The notes under the pieces were generated by a model, which searched no databases, had not been told where the DNA came from, and saw only the letters and a program-made list of their open reading frames with translations. DNA of 64,000 nt from Siphonodentalium dalli (taxonomy: Eukaryota > Mollusca > Scaphopoda > Gadilida > Siphonodentaliidae): NCBI GenBank assembly GCA_032622095.1, contig CP136066.1, forward strand, positions 65,068,609-65,132,608, read 5' to 3'. This document shows positions 9,772 to 22,258 of the stretch, piece after piece (the stretch's first letter is position 1; the number at the start of each line of letters is the position of its first letter). Both the position numbers and the translations under genes were made by a program.

Positions 9772-12700
9772 GCGTGGTCGTGGTACGCAAAAAAAGGGGT
9801 TGACCCAGAATAAATTGGTAAAGAAGCGATCTCGGTGTCATTCAACGCGGGAGAATCTCTGCTACAACATATCCAAAATCCGCTTTGGGCAAAATCCAGG
9901 ATCCAAGATGGCGTCCAACATGGCCGCCTTTAGTCAAAAGAGATTCTGACTGAGATTAATTCGACATAATGAGAACAAATGTTGCCATATTTATACAAAT
10001 GTAAACATTTTTGCGAAGGTAAAGTATTATGCCACATATCTATAGAAAAAATGGAACCCCTCGCCCCAAATGGCTGCCAAAATGGCGGCCTAAACTCGAA
10101 AATTTGAAGTTTTTGCCTAATATCTTAAAGATCAATTCCTGTTGTTTGATAATGGTTCAGACTGGCAACATTGATTAGTCATATTCATGTTAATTCAGCA
10201 TTGGAGCAATGAAAGATACCATAAATGGGGTCCCAGACTCATCTACACCCTCAAAAATTTGATTTTACAGAACGCGGTATAAAATTGCACAAAAATCACC
10301 ATTGGGATTCCAGCCATATATCAACAAGAAATGGACAGAACTGTACAATATAAGTTGGGCATACCATTATCTATAAATACTCCAATTCAATGAAACCCAA
10401 ATTGGTGCGTTGTCTTAAAATGGCTGCCAAAATGGCGGTCAAATATGGAAAATGGCAAATATTTAGAATGGTCGTCAGAGGGTTAGACCCAGAAGGAATT
10501 GGTAAAGAAGCGGTTTTGTTGTCATTCGACGCGGGAGAATCTCGTGTATAACATATCCAAAATCCGCTAAAATCCGCTTTGGGGAAAATACAGAATTCAA
10601 GATGGCGTCCAACATGGTCGCCAATAATAATGAAAATGGCAAATATGTAGTTATTCACGAAAACGCCAATTCGGTCCCAATACACATCATTGATTGAAAT
10701 CAATGTTTTTTGTGGGTATGAGTAGCCAATCACGATTCAAAATGATAAGATGGCCACCAAAATGGCCACCGAAAATTGTCGAAATTTAAGTTCTGCTCAG
10801 AGGAAAGCCGAAACAACACTTCGGTTGTGAGCTAACGATGACAGACCTATTAAACATGTTGCCAATAATCTACTACCACAATCAGTCAGCCCGTAATGTT
10901 CCAACTAAGCAGTATCTACTGCAGGATCCAACACGATGTCCACTTATTACGAGGGACTATCTGGAAATAAATTAAAAAGAAATTGAATTGCTACGAATCT
11001 GGATTATTTGAAAACACAGTGTTAATATTTCTACTTATAATGACTATTCGGGACATCAAATATATGGGCATCGGTGGTCTAGTCTGGAAGCATCAGGCTA
11101 TAATGGGTTTTCCAGTGATGGCGAAAGTGAAAAGGACAGGAGGGAAAAGCAAATAATCTGGGGTTTACTTGATTGGTGGGCAAGTTGGTTATCGGAGCTG
11201 GGGAGTTTCAAAGTAAAATTATTTTCTTCAATATCAAGAGGAAAAATGAAAATTCGCACGTACATTGTATACCCTTCACACTCCATGTGACAATTCCGTG
11301 TCATGCGATTGTGGGTATTTACATGTGGATAGAAACATTCTAGTAAATATATAGACGCACCAATATCTTCTACACATTTAGTGAATTTCATCAATGATAT
11401 GTAGACACAATGTGTGCCACGGCTGGATCTGACCCGTAGGCGTAAAGGTATCAACCATTTAGCTTGATGAACTGGTATTTCAAGGTTGTCATTGGATAGA
11501 AATGCCACATGAACATGGTGATTAACAACATGTTTGTCTAAGAAATGTGAACAATGAACATGTTATTTGCCGGATGCTAGACAATCAAACTGCCACATAA
11601 GGCGTTCATCCATGCTCATCAGAGCACGAAATATATGCTAATTAATGACATGAAAACTATTTGATGCGGAAGACGTACCCTAGACCTACATCCAACGTCA
11701 TTTCCTATTAACTTTTATTGTTTGTATGGACGGTTTCGAGGTTTGAAAATCCCGCTTGTCCAAGAAAACCTCCACATACTTACGGAGTCGATGTGTAAAC
11801 AATGTATGGGGATAGTTTCTTCAGACATATATGTATTTGGCACACGTATTTTCTAGAACATAAGAGATCACCATTTACCGGAGAGTTGATATCTGGGAAG
11901 AGATCAGAGTAAAACTACTTTTCTTACATGTCGAAATGGGGAATCCATGGGCTACATTTAGTTCCAGCTTGAAACTTGAAAATGATGGCCGAGCCCGAAT
12001 AGTTAATATTTCGTCGCATCAGTGCTATAATGTAACCCACATTTTCAACTTTCCGAGAAAATGAAGGTTGAAGTTTTTAGACAACATTTCTCCTACTGTT
12101 GACAAAGCATGACGTATTGTTGTATTTATCCCAATGAAAACTGACATTAGCTGTTCATTGAACAACATATTGTTTTCTGTTTACTCCCTCGTTTTCTTTT
12201 AAAAAGCAATAGTTTGTTTGGAGATATGACATTTTGCGTATGCCAGGGACGATTCGTTTCCGTGCTATAACGAAGTTGTGCTAATAAATGCAGATTAAGC
12301 TAAATATGGTGGCAATCGCATGTGTCTATGAACTAAAAAGTGCCTATTCTACACTATGAAAATTCACCTATGTGCATCATCATACAGAAATGTGTGGAAC
12401 AATCACAAAATTTAAATCACCAAATGATCACGTGACTAACATGGAGATTCTACCATATAGCACACATTTTAGAATTCACAAACAAAACAGAAGTTACGTG
12501 GACAACCTGAAGCGTCCGATTGGCTGCTGTTGGACATACGACTTCATAGCACGAATAATTGTAAAGATCGCTGGAGATACGACATTTGCTTCACTGGTTT
12601 GTGCGAATATTTGTCACCCAATGCAAAGACAGTTTGGCCCATCGGATTGGATTTTTTCTCACAATTCGAATGGTATCAAATACTCATTTCCCGCTATAAT

Positions 12701-13845
12701 GGAGTTACGACATTATAGCACTGATGCGTCGAGATTTTGTCAACCCGCGGGAAGCCACCAAAAGATTGAAAATAAATAGTTTTGATGTATATGAGCCACA
12801 TACATGTATATTAGCCAACTATCAACTGCATCCACCACTCACAACTTCCATTATATGATAAGCTGGGCAGAGTCTACCATTTTCGTTTTGGAAGCCATAT
12901 TAGATCAAATTTATTGTTTCTTTTGGTCTATTTGAGATGGAATGTTCACAAATAACAGAAACGCTCAATTGTTTTGTAGATAAGATCTGCTCATCCCTAA
13001 ATATCAAATGTGACCAGAACCCCAAAGTCGATTTTGATTAAATTTCATACCGCATTCGTTATAACTTATTAGTGAAGGACCGGAGTAAACTATGATCTAA
13101 TCGATTAGACATGTCATTGCTGGAATGATCAGTTGACACGATCATTGAAAGAATATACCCATTGTTTCCCAGTTCAGAGAGCAACAAGTGATAAATAGAA
13201 GTGATAGAAAATAGTATTTTCCACATCGGGTGGCCATTTTTGGTACTGATTATTAAGTTTTTACATAGAGCTAGCATAATGGCATCATAAAGAGGTATAC
13301 ATTCGTATTTATATAGTCAATTTTATTCATCAACCACTACTTATAATGGATTGAATGACACTGTGATCAATATCCGCCATTTTCCATATTTTGACCACCA
13401 TTTTGGTAGCCATTTTGAGACAAAGCTCCAATTATGGTTTTATTGAATTGGAGTATTCATAGATATTGGTATGCCCAACTTACATTGTACACTTCTGTCG
13501 GCAAAAACTTCAAATGTTCGAGTTTAGGCAGCCATTTTGGTGGCCATCTGGGACGAGGGGTTCCATTTTTGCCATAAACAGGTGGCACAATATTTTACCT
13601 TTGCAAAAATGTATACATTTGTATACATATGACAACATTTGTTCTCACTATAATCGAATTAATCTCAGTCAGAGTATCTTTGACTAACGCAGCCATGTTG
13701 GACGCCATGTTGGATCCTGAATTTTGCCCAAAGCGGATTTTAGCGGATTTTGGATATGTTATACACGAGATTCTCCCGTGTCGAATGACACCAAAACCGC
13801 TTCTTTACCAATTTCTTCTGGGTCTAACCCGACGACGACCACACT
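9772..13845. mobile_element. 4-kb element with long (about 1 kb) inverted arms
   Basis: The left end (GTGGTCG..., GGGTTGACCCAGAA, AATTGGTAAAGAAGCG, CATATCCAAAATCCGCTT, AAGATGGCGTCCAACATGG) recurs in inverted order at 13845-13670. Inversion continues inward through GAACAAATGTTGCCATAT, GGAACCCCTCG, GTTGGGCATACCA and TCCAATTCAAT to the copies of TGGCTGCCAAAATGGC at about 10.4 and 13.4 kb. A third, direct copy of the terminal box sits at 10455-10625, so the left arm is itself partly duplicated. The interior (about 10.7-12.7 kb) has one minus ORF of 136 codons (11508-11098) with no recognisable domain. It is probably a defective DNA transposon; the superfamily is not assigned. Confidence 0.6.
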
Positions 13846-14126
13846 AATGGGGTAGTATCTGTAACCAAATACTTTGAAAATTGGAGAGTATTGTCAATTA
13901 CTGTTTTGATTACTTTTGATTACATCTTGTTAAATTATTCAAGTTAATATTTTTAGAAAATTGAGATAAAACATTCCATACCACATGTATCAGCATGTAT
14001 AGCATCAATTTGAATGGGGCCATTCGATTACCATTTATAAAGAACTCATTCACAAATTGTTCCACTGATAATATATTATTTAGATATTTTAAATATTTTT
14101 CAGATATTTTATCTGAAGTTAACTTA

Positions 14127-14597
14127 TTAAAAGTACTCAATCCGATCAGACGGTCCCCATACCATCAAGATACAACAACAACAACATATCTTCAAAATAC
14201 GCTTTAGTTATCAGAATTGATTTATTGCAACAAAATAATAATAACCACTGTCAACTATGGTATCAAATTTCCCAAAACTTGTCATTTATCAACACTTTGT
14301 TCAACATAAATAATATGTCTGTATTATCTCTTAAGTATCACAAAATTTGACCGCATTACCACTCAATTTTAAAGTTATCCATCTTCATCAGCAATTTTGT
14401 CCGAGAACCTCTGTTTGACCACGTGTTTCTGGGCCACATATTATTACACATCTTGATAAATAACAAACTTCAAAAATCGATATCTGATCACTCTGAGGTT
14501 TGATGGGTGGGTTCCTCGACTTGAATCAAATATTTTTTACCCCCGAAGCCAAAGAAATAGTAATTTAGGAGCGTCTGATCAGATTGAGTACCTTTAA
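14127..14597. mobile_element. TTAA MITE, family P, full-length copy 1
   Basis: Bounded by TTAA on both sides. Terminal repeats are AAGTACTCAATCCGATCAGA and its inverse TCTGATCAGATTGAGTACCT. An AACAACAACA motif follows the left end, and GGGTTCCTCGACTTGAATC and ACCCCCGAAGCC mark the right part. The TTAA target fits piggyBac-type mobilisation. No coding capacity. Other copies: 17944-18430, 23463-24992, 39746-39905, 50971-52498. Confidence 0.8.
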
Positions 14598-14713
14598 TGA
14601 GCAACCACAACTTATATCAAAACAATGGATTTATAATTGTATGGCGTCGTGTCATCTTTAAAATATCATAATTGTTTCAGTGCAGATACCCAATAAATGA
14701 GTCTTGCACCACA

Positions 14714-14987
14714 TACAATAATGCTCTAAATAATCGACTCCTTAACCACAGAAGAATTATTAAGATTTAGTCGGAAATATGGCTTGTTGCCATTCATCGG
14801 AAAGCTCTCACTGAGAGCTTTCCTATGAATGGCAACAAGCCATATTTCCGACTTGTTGCCATTCATCGGAAAGCTCTCACTGAGAGCTTTCCGATGAATG
14901 GCAACAAACCATATTCTGACTAAATCCTGAAAAATTACCCATAATTCTTCTGTGGTTAAGGAGTCGATTATTTAGAGCATTACTGTA
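14714..14987. mobile_element. Palindromic MITE, family A, duplicated hairpin tip
   Basis: Ends TACAATAATGCTC / GAGCATTACTGTA. The tip segment (GGCTTGTTGCCATTCATCGG ... GAGAGCTTTCC...) is present twice in a row, giving a double hairpin. Both outer ends carry the GCTCTAAATAATCGAC variant. The left arm also lacks the GGGTAATTTTTCAGG box. Confidence 0.85.
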
Positions 14988-15529
14988 GTGTTTTGACAAC
15001 AGTCAGCACAGGTGTGGATTAGTCCATCCATATCCTCATCCCATATTTCCCACAAAAACGGAGAATGCATTGATTTGATACTGTCTAATATAACTAAAAT
15101 AGTTTAATATAAATTACCTTATTACATGATCCTACCTTTATTCCATTCAATAAACCCATTCTATAAATTGTGATATTAAACGTTTGTTTCATAACATGAA
15201 ATAGTGCCAGGTGACCTTTGACTTCCGGTTTGTCGTCTGTTTACATTCCGTGCTGCAACGTCTCAAAATACTATGGCTTCCAATATTTTTCCAACAAACT
15301 ATAATGAATGAAGAGTTTGAAAAGTTGTGTCATAAATATATGCCACTAATACGCCAAAGAAACTTTATTTATCTGGGACTATTTCTTTACACGGGCAAAC
15401 AACGCAGTTACATGAAACATCATTGCATGCCTTATAGAAGCCGATGTTAGTTTCGCTTCACATTTGTTGATTTAAGTATGTTTTGTCGAGGTTTTGGATC
15501 ATGTAATAAATAGAATCTACAACACGTCA

Positions 15530-15643
15530 CCAGTTTATAGCGGAATTAACAAAACTCGTCCAGTAAATTAGGTGTGGACCTCGCCATAGCTCAGTCCAGA
15601 CCTAATTTACTGGACACGTTTTGTAAATTCCACTATAAACTGG
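15530..15643. mobile_element. Palindromic element, about 50-bp arms (family C)
   Basis: CCAGTTTATAGCGGAATT and GTCCAGTAAATTAGGTGTGG on the left pair with CCAGACCTAATTTACTGGAC and AATTCCACTATAAACTGG on the right, around a short loop CTCGCCATAGCTCA. It is unrelated in sequence to family A, which starts only 11 bp further on. Confidence 0.75.
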
Positions 15644-15653
15644 GGACTCATTG

Positions 15654-15883
15654 TACAGTAATGCCCAAAGTAATTGACCACTTAACTACAGCAGAATTAT
15701 GGGTAATTTTTCAGGATTTAGTCGGAAATATGGCTTGTTGCCATTCATCGGAAAGCTCTCAGTGAGAGCTTTCCGGTGAATGGCAACAAGCCATATTTCC
15801 GACTAAATCCTGAAAAGTTACCCATAATTCTGCTGTGGTTAAGGAGTCGATTATTTACGGCAATTACTTTGGGCATTACTGTA
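15654..15883. mobile_element. Palindromic MITE, family A, mosaic right arm
   Basis: Full hairpin from TACAGTAATGCCCAAAG to CTTTGGGCATTACTGTA. The right arm contains both the standard CGACTCC...TTATTTA-type segment and, outside it, the CCAAAGTAATTG variant that also forms the end of the left arm. It therefore reads as a mosaic of two arm types. Confidence 0.85.
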
Positions 15884-15903
15884 GATCCACTATATAATAG
15901 TTG

Positions 15904-15982
15904 AATTCATGTTGGGCTGGACTTGATCTGAATTCATGTTGGGCGAGACTTGATCTGAATTCATGTTGGGCGAGACTTGATC
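15904..15982 (+). repeat. 27-bp tandem repeat, three copies
   Basis: Three successive copies of GAATTCATGTTGGGCGAGAC followed by TTGATCT. The first differs by two bases (GGGCTGGAC). Confidence 0.9.
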
Positions 15983-16015
15983 AGTGAATATGTGATTAGT
16001 CAATCTTGTATATCA

Positions 16016-16021
16016 TTTATT
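16016..16021 (-). terminator. Polyadenylation signal of the SLC25A44 gene
   Basis: AATAAA on the minus strand, 71 bp after the stop codon at 16094-16092. It is the first canonical hexamer downstream and a likely 3' end for this transcript. Confidence 0.5.
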
Positions 16022-16091
16022 AAAACCGGATTTGAAATATAAATATGAATCTGAGATACAATAAAATCTTTAAAATTAAGTGGAACACCCA

Positions 16092-16280
16092 TCACCATCG
16101 TACAGAATCCTTGTATTCGTTAAGAAGGCTCCACCTTTTGACGGATTCATACCCGAGAATGATGAAAAAGGAATATGTGACGGACTGGACAAGTCGAGCT
16201 GAAAGACCTTTGGTTACGATTCGGTATCGCTCCTCCTGCCACAAAGTTTCTACTGTTTTCCTGAATGATGTACCCTCCAC
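16092..16280 (-). CDS. SLC25A44: SLC25A44-like mitochondrial carrier, exon 3 (C-terminus)
   Basis: The exon opens after a clean acceptor (CTTCTTTTCAG) and encodes 62 residues starting VEGTSFRKTVETL and ending YKDSVRW before TGA. The order VEG...LSAR...VGYESVK...DSVRW matches the tail of SLC25A44: the end of the third matrix helix region and the sixth membrane helix (LVQSVTYSFFIILGYESV). Phase joins exactly with exon 2, which ends on a codon boundary (...ARMQ). A poly(A) hexamer follows 71 bp downstream. Confidence 0.88.
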   Translation of the reverse strand: MEGTSFRKTVETLWQEERYRIVTKGLSARLVQSVTYSFFIILGYESVKRWSLLNEYKDSVRW

Positions 16281-16400
16281 CTGAAAAGAAGCAAATAACA
16301 ATGTTTATTATATTTTCATCAACTTTTTACATCAAAATATAAATCATATCCCACTCAGAAGAGTGAATGTTTTATATCCTACTCCCAAGATGTTATCCAC

Positions 16401-16600
16401 AGGGGCTGTAACACATTCCGCTGCTCCGCTTTTGCACTAACCCTGGCCTATATGCAGACGCTGTATACATGTACGTGCCTGCTTCACATTAATATTACTA
16501 TACTTAGTATAGTAATATTAACGTGAAGCAGGTGCGTATATATTGTTGGCGTATAGGAGCATGCAAAAGGGGAGTGCAGGGGAGCGCGTTACAGGCCCCT
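16401..16600. mobile_element. Palindromic MITE, family B, copy 1
   Basis: About 200-bp hairpin from AGGGGCTGTAACACATTCCG to GGAGCGCGTTACAGGCCCCT. The tip arms TTAATATTACTATAC and GTATAGTAATATTAA are almost perfectly paired. The second copy (31462-31640) has different tip arms (GGTAGT/ACTACC) that again match each other. Confidence 0.82.
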
Positions 16601-16763
16601 GTGTGTTATCCTACTCTCAGCACTGTGTTATGACGTGAATTTTTGCGTCATTCGGTATCCTTGCACGTTATTTTAACAGAAATGGCTGGTGACGTTGTAG
16701 CTTTAAGAATGTATTATGTCCAACCATGTGTTTCATTGTGGTCAGGGTCATAACAAACTGGTA

Positions 16764-16906
16764 TACAGTAATGCTCTAATTAATCGACTCCTTAAACACA
16801 GCAGAATTATGGGTAACTTTTCAGGATTTAGTCGGAAATATGGCTTGTTGCCATTCATCAGAAAGCTCTCGGGTTTAAGGAGTCGATTAATTAGAGCATT
16901 ACTGTA
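16764..16906. mobile_element. Palindromic MITE, family A, right arm mostly deleted
   Basis: The left arm is complete from TACAGTAATGCTC to GAAAGCTCTC. The right arm then jumps directly to GGTTTAAGGAGTCGATTAAT and GAGCATTACTGTA. Both outer ends share a private variant, CTAATTAATCGACTCCTTAAA. Confidence 0.85.
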
Positions 16907-17251
16907 GAAAATATCATAAACACAACAGTCAACTGTTCTGAGTAGCGTACGGGTTTTCTCTTCTCGTGAGATGTGAGGATTACTTTTGTCTAGCACCTTG
17001 TATAAATAATCATCTGCGTCTCACTCGAGGAGAAAAACCTGGATTAAATGTCTGAAATGAGTCAAAATTATTACTATTACACACCATTAAAAGCTAATTC
17101 ATATGGCCAAGTCTGTGGGTTGGTGAGCAATTGCTTACATGTATGTGACGAAACAATCATTTCGTTTATAGAGTCACATATATGAACAGTTGTCCTTTTC
17201 GTGGAAAATCCACTGCAAAAACATAAATGTATTTGTGCTTTGTTGTGACAA

Positions 17252-19347
17252 CGATGAATGAGGGCCCCTCCCCCCCCCCCCCCCTTGAGTCCGGAATCCA
17301 GTTTTAAAATGACGCTGGAATCCGGAATCCAGCTTCAAATTGACCCTGGAATCCGGAATCCAGTTTAAAAAACAAATACCTATTTCACGTTCAGTTTACA
17401 TGATATTATAGATTAGTTTTGTGATACCCATAATATATGAGCAGGTTGGATGCTCGCATCCCGGTCCCACATATAAATTTAAGGCACCCCCGTCTTGAAC
17501 CCCGGTAGTGGAAACTTCAACAATGAGGTCCAGAGCAGTCTACCTTGCGGCAGTTTACAAAATGTTAGGATAAGAGTAACAAAGGTATAGAATATGCGTC
17601 TAGACTTCCTTGGATTAACCGATCTTTATCACATTCCCGTGTAAAAACTAATAAATTAAATGCTCTTTATATGGGCGTGATATATATTGACCCAGAATTA
17701 ATACCCCGATGTGATAACACATGTAAAACCCTCGGGTGGACTCCAAACTCGACCCCAACCTGCACCGGATCAGTAATCCCAGTAAAACCAGTTTGGGCTT
17801 ATCAATGCCCTCACATGGGGACGCACATGGAAGGAAATCCCAACAAAAAAGGGGGGCCCTATATTCTATAGCGGAAATTGGCCGGCTGTCACCGAACACG
17901 TGGTCCCGGCCTGCACTCTGTGTTAGAAAACCCAAATACTAAATTAAAGGTACTCAATCCGTAAAAAGGGTCCCCATCTCAACAGATTCCAACAACAACA
18001 ATCCGATCAGAGGGTCCTATATTACTATTTCTTTGGCTTTGGCTGGCTTTGGGGGTAAAAAATATTTGATTTGAGTCGAGGAACCCATCAAACAAAGCTC
18101 AGAGTTATTAGATATTGATTTTTGAAATTTGTTATTAACTCGAGATGAGTACTAATAACTGCCGTAATCTGCACTGGATGTGTACTCCAAATCTATTCAA
18201 ACAGACAAGGATGGATAACTCTAAAATCAAGTGGTAATTTTAACGCAATTTTGACTGAGTTCTGGGCCAGATAGTATTCCCGATAATGAAAAATAATAGA
18301 TTTCTAAAATCGATATCTAACAAATCTGAGCTTTGATGGGTGACTTCCTCGACTCGAATCAAATATTTTTGACCCCCGAAGCCATTGAAATAGTAATTGA
18401 GAGGATTTTTATCGGATTGAGTACCTTTAAGTTTAGAAAGTTGATACGTATCTTAAGCCACCACACATAAACCAATACCGAATGATGGATAGACAGACGG
18501 TCGGACAGATCAATAACATAATGCGCACGCTCCACTAGAAAATTGGGGATTAATCTATGATTACATATTGATTTTGATATATAAATATATGCATGTGGCA
18601 CGGGAGTTGGAGCTCCCGATAATATGTATATATCCACTGGTAGTCAAACAATACACATCCATGTATTTGCATGCGTGTATATGGCCGCTTGGGTCCCAGA
18701 TAATAATATTAACAATCATGCTTAACACATCACATGTAAACCGCCAAACAAACGCCATTTGAATTAATGTGTTTGATGATATAGCTAAGTGTCGGAGAGT
18801 AAACAGTTTTACATATAGCATTGTTGAAATCCACACACTATCCTGGCAAGGTTATATTGTTTTAACTAGCCATCGGAGGTACCGTTGTTTATATGTTGAT
18901 GGTAGCCCAATATAACATACATATTTTTGAATTGTGGGTTAAGAAAACTTAAGTTTATGCCACAGCGCATTTTCACAGAAATATAATTGGCAGTCCATCA
19001 TCCAAATTGTTTTGCTATGTCTTTGGGGCAATTTTTTTAGATATGTTGCCGCAAATAATGACCGGAAAGATAAAGAGCACCGTATACAAACGAATATATA
19101 CGGACTAAGTCCTATAAGATTAAGAGTGTGCATCAGATTGGATCCCATATAAAATTCATGATATTATCACCAAATGAGGAACCAAATCGCAATATTTCAC
19201 CCGAAATAGAATCCGTTTATCCGTTTATATAAATACATGAATCCGGAATCCAGCTTAATTTGTGTCTTGAATCCGGTGTACGGGTCCAAAATGGGTCGAA
19301 TCCGGCGTACGAAAAGGGGGGGAAGGGGCCCTCATGAATGGTTTCCG
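17252..19347. mobile_element. 2.1-kb element with GGGCCCCT/GGAATCC ends, carrying a nested MITE
   Basis: The left end ATGAATGAGGGCCCCTCC plus C-run is inverted at the right end (GGGGAAGGGGCCCTCATGAA). Both ends are followed inward by repeats of ATCCGGAATCCAG (three on the left, one or two on the right with GGTGTACGGG). A family P MITE (17944-18430) sits inside. Only short ORFs; no transposase recognised. Probably a non-autonomous DNA element. Confidence 0.55.
17944..18430. mobile_element. TTAA MITE, family P, full-length copy 2
   Basis: TTAAAGGTACTCAATCCG at the left and CGGATTGAGTACCTTTAA at the right are perfect inverse complements with TTAA at both ends. Near the left end a second partial copy of the terminal box occurs (CCGATCAGAGGGTCC after AACAACAACA). 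The box GAGTCGAGGAACCCATCAAA also appears inverted near the right end, so the element is partly fold-back. Confidence 0.85.
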
Positions 19348-19350
19348 CTA

Positions 19351-19873
19351 GGGGTTAGCATGGCTTAAAAGTCGTACGAGAATCAGAATTGAATTGATTC
19401 TCACAAATGATTCCAACAAAGTGAAACATGAGAATCAAGTTTGATTCTCGCATACATACATGTATTCTGCTTTGTTATAAAAAGACATCATATCATATTA
19501 GGTCAGAGTGTTTTTTGTTAATTGGCCAACAGTAAATCTTTTAAAATTTGAAAGCAATACATGTACAATAAATATTGCAATTCTCCATTCCTGTCACATT
19601 CACATCAACTCATTTGACTGAAGACACAGGGGGAGGGTAAACTTTTTTAATATTTAAAAGTAAGATATTACTATTGAGAAATTGACTCAGTGCATTGAAT
19701 TTTTGAAAATTTCTCAGGGGATGCCCTTCAAACCATCTCTAACATGGAACGAGTGATACACCATACCCCTTCCCAACCAACTTGTGGCATAATCAGGATT
19801 TGATTTTGATTCTCGTACCCTCAAACTTTGATTCTTGCAAAAATGGATGGATTTTAAGGCATGGTTAGGACAT
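19351..19873. mobile_element. MITE with GTTAGCATGGCTTAAAA ends
   Basis: The left end GTTAGCATGGCTTAAAA...GTACGAGAATCA is matched in inverse at the right end (GATTCTCGTACC...TTTTAAGGCATGGTTAG). Direct and inverted GATTCTCG boxes repeat near both ends. No ORF of interest. Confidence 0.6.
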
Positions 19874-20284
19874 GGTACCCCCCGTAGCCGCTGTGGGAAA
19901 TCTCAGTCCATCAATAATCTGTGAATATCTAATAGTATTTAGTACATCAGTCGATAATATAAGCCAAGTGTTGAATGTCTATGGAATATATGTAGAAAAG
20001 TTAAAGAAACCCAATTTTGTTTTATTTTTAACAATTTTAAGGGTTAAGTAATGGAAGGGTGTTGACATTTGGCACTGTATATAAACATTGATATTGAAAA
20101 GGTACCATTAATTTTGCGGGAAAAAAAATGTCAAAATAAATTTGCCAATAAAATAATTGTAAAGGTATTGACAATTTTTCATACCGCCACCAACAACGGC
20201 AGAGGAAATTGTTAAGATTCGCAATTTATTTCTATGTCCAACTTAACAACATTCATGACAACATGCTATACCATGAACTCTTCA

Positions 20285-20405
20285 GCCCTCATAATTGGCT
20301 ACGGCAATCGGCAATGCCGAAGCCATTTGCTGAAGCAAGCTGGGCCACGATAAAGGGTTGCCGTAGCAGATTGCCGAAACCAAACAATCTGAATTAAAAG
20401 GGCTG
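20285..20405 (+). mobile_element. Small MITE, AGCCCTCATAATTGGC family, copy 1
   Basis: AGCCCTCATAATTGGCTACG ... GCAATCGGCAATGCCGAAGCC ... CTGAATTAAAAGGGCTGCC. The ends are imperfect inverted repeats (AGCCCTC/AGGGCT). The same sequence, inverted, is at 46117-46252. A third copy near 36.95-38.06 kb is split by a hAT insertion. Confidence 0.65.
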
Positions 20406-20619
20406 CCTCTTGCTGATCATCCTTCAGTGGCTAACATCTGGACCTCGTCTACATAAATCATAGAACAGAACCAATCAGAAGAGTAACATAATCATGAAGT
20501 AACGTGGCAGAATCAACCACATGGCTTTCAGCTTTTAGCAATGTTGGCTTCGATATATCGAGTGCTAGCATACTCCCACCGTGGCAAATTCAACCTGCAT
20601 TATCCGTAAACCCAACAAA

Positions 20620-21185
20620 AAAGATTTTTAACTTTAAAGAAAAATTCGGACTAATAATATCGATATGGTGTCACAAGAAGCTTGTACAGAAAAAATTATT
20701 CAAATTGGTTCATATATGTTAAAGTTGTTAAGTCGGACAGAATTTTCTAAGTCAAAATAAGTCGAAAATGAAGTGTAATATTACGAAAAACAGTCTGAGC
20801 CAATCCCTAGCCGCATCATGTAGAGAGGGTATTGTGAGAAGTATGTATACCAAAAATTATTTAAATCGGTTTATATTTGTTAATATTAAGTCAGACAGAA
20901 TTTTCTAAGTCAAAATAAGTCGAAAATGAGGCGTAACTTAAAAAAAAAAAAATCGGACCGAACCACAATTAGCATCATACGGAGAGACAGTCCTAAGGAG
21001 ATTGCATACAAAAAATTATTGAAATCGGTTCATAGTTGTTCGAGTTATGAGGTCGGACGGACGGACGGATGGCTCGACAGACGGACAGACGGACTGACGG
21101 AGGGAGAAAGCGTGATGGACGGACAGACACAGTCAATCCAGTATACCCCCCATTTTCTTCGAAAGTGGGGGTATAATAATTATTG
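20620..21185 (+). repeat. Hairpin-ended repeat with tandem units of about 160 bp
   Basis: Two to three units spaced about 159 bp apart (CAGAATTTTCTAAGTCAAAA at about 20739 and 20898; a third decayed unit follows). They lead into a GGACGGACGG-rich tract (about 21055-21125) and a terminal hairpin (GTATACCCCCCATTTTC / GAAAGTGGGGGTATAAT). The same end in opposite orientation occurs at about 47235-47320, and a variant at 34490-34545. Confidence 0.75.
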
Positions 21186-21583
21186 ATGTGTGTAGCCCTG
21201 AAAAAGCATTCTTTTCATGCAAGATGGTTCACTAGTGGGCAAATAAAATTATCTTTGTTCATCACTCCATGTTAGTTTCATTTTAGTGACACTGACATAT
21301 ACATAGGTGGTGACTGATGTAGGCATTAATCTGTGGATCCGGTAGGGGAATAAGTCAGAGGGGATATTTGGGTGAGGCGAAAAGGCCACTAAAGGGGACC
21401 CGCTGCCCTGTAGTCCAAACCATGCGATGATTCTGTTGCAGAAACTGCACAACAGCCAAAAATATATGCACATGTAAGCGATTATCAGTAATCCAATTAC
21501 TTTGATCATACCACAGATCTTCACTTACTGACCTTAGCAAATGGAATTCATTTCAAACAAGAAGTTGCACCTCGTTTTTAATT

Positions 21584-22140
21584 CAACATTTTCAGATGAA
21601 CATATAGAGGGATAACTCTTGAATTCATGGAAAATTCAAACAGCAACATAACTGAACCCTCTATTGAAAGCCCTCCTGATGCCAAACCACCATACCAAAT
21701 TTCAACAGAATCGAATAACCCATGCTGAGATGAGCAGATGGACGGAAATCCAACATTTTCAGATAAACAAAGAGGGATAACTCTTGATCGGAAGATGTGA
21801 ACAACATCAATGAACCCTCTTTTGAAATCCCTCCATGACAAACATGCACACAAAATTTCATCAAGATCTGATAACCCATGGTTGCGATATATGAGCATAT
21901 GGATGGAAATACAACATTTTCAGATAAACAAAGATGGATAACTCTTGAATGGAAAATGTGAACAACGCCAATGTCTCTATTTTGAATTCCCTCCTGGTGC
22001 CAAACCTGCATGCCAAATATTCATAGAGATCTGATAACCCATGGTTGAGATATATGAGTTGACGGACAGAAATCCAATATTTTCAGATGAACAAAGAGGG
22101 ATAACTCTTGAACAAAAAATGTGAACAACGTCAATGAATC
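21584..22140 (+). repeat. Tandem repeat, units of about 162-167 bp
   Basis: The box CAACATTTTCAGATAAACAA begins units at 21584, 21751, 21912 and 22074. Each unit continues GAGGGATAACTCTTGA, GAACAACATCAATGAACCCT, and a segment ending GATAACCCATGGTTGAGATA. A related single unit sits at 34330-34480. The overlapping minus-strand ORFs here are by-products of the repeat. Confidence 0.85.
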
Positions 22141-22258
22141 CTGTTTTGAAAGCCCTCTGCTTTGGGAGACCTAGACTCAGATTTAAGTTCCCAGATGATG
22201 AAGATAGTGATTTGCACTCAATTACGCATTGTGTCATCTGCCAATCTGGGGATACAGA

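Noticed and set aside
11098-11508. 136-codon minus ORF inside the long-arm element, considered as a transposase
   Set aside because: No catalytic motif, zinc finger or other domain is visible and it is isolated; kept only as a note.
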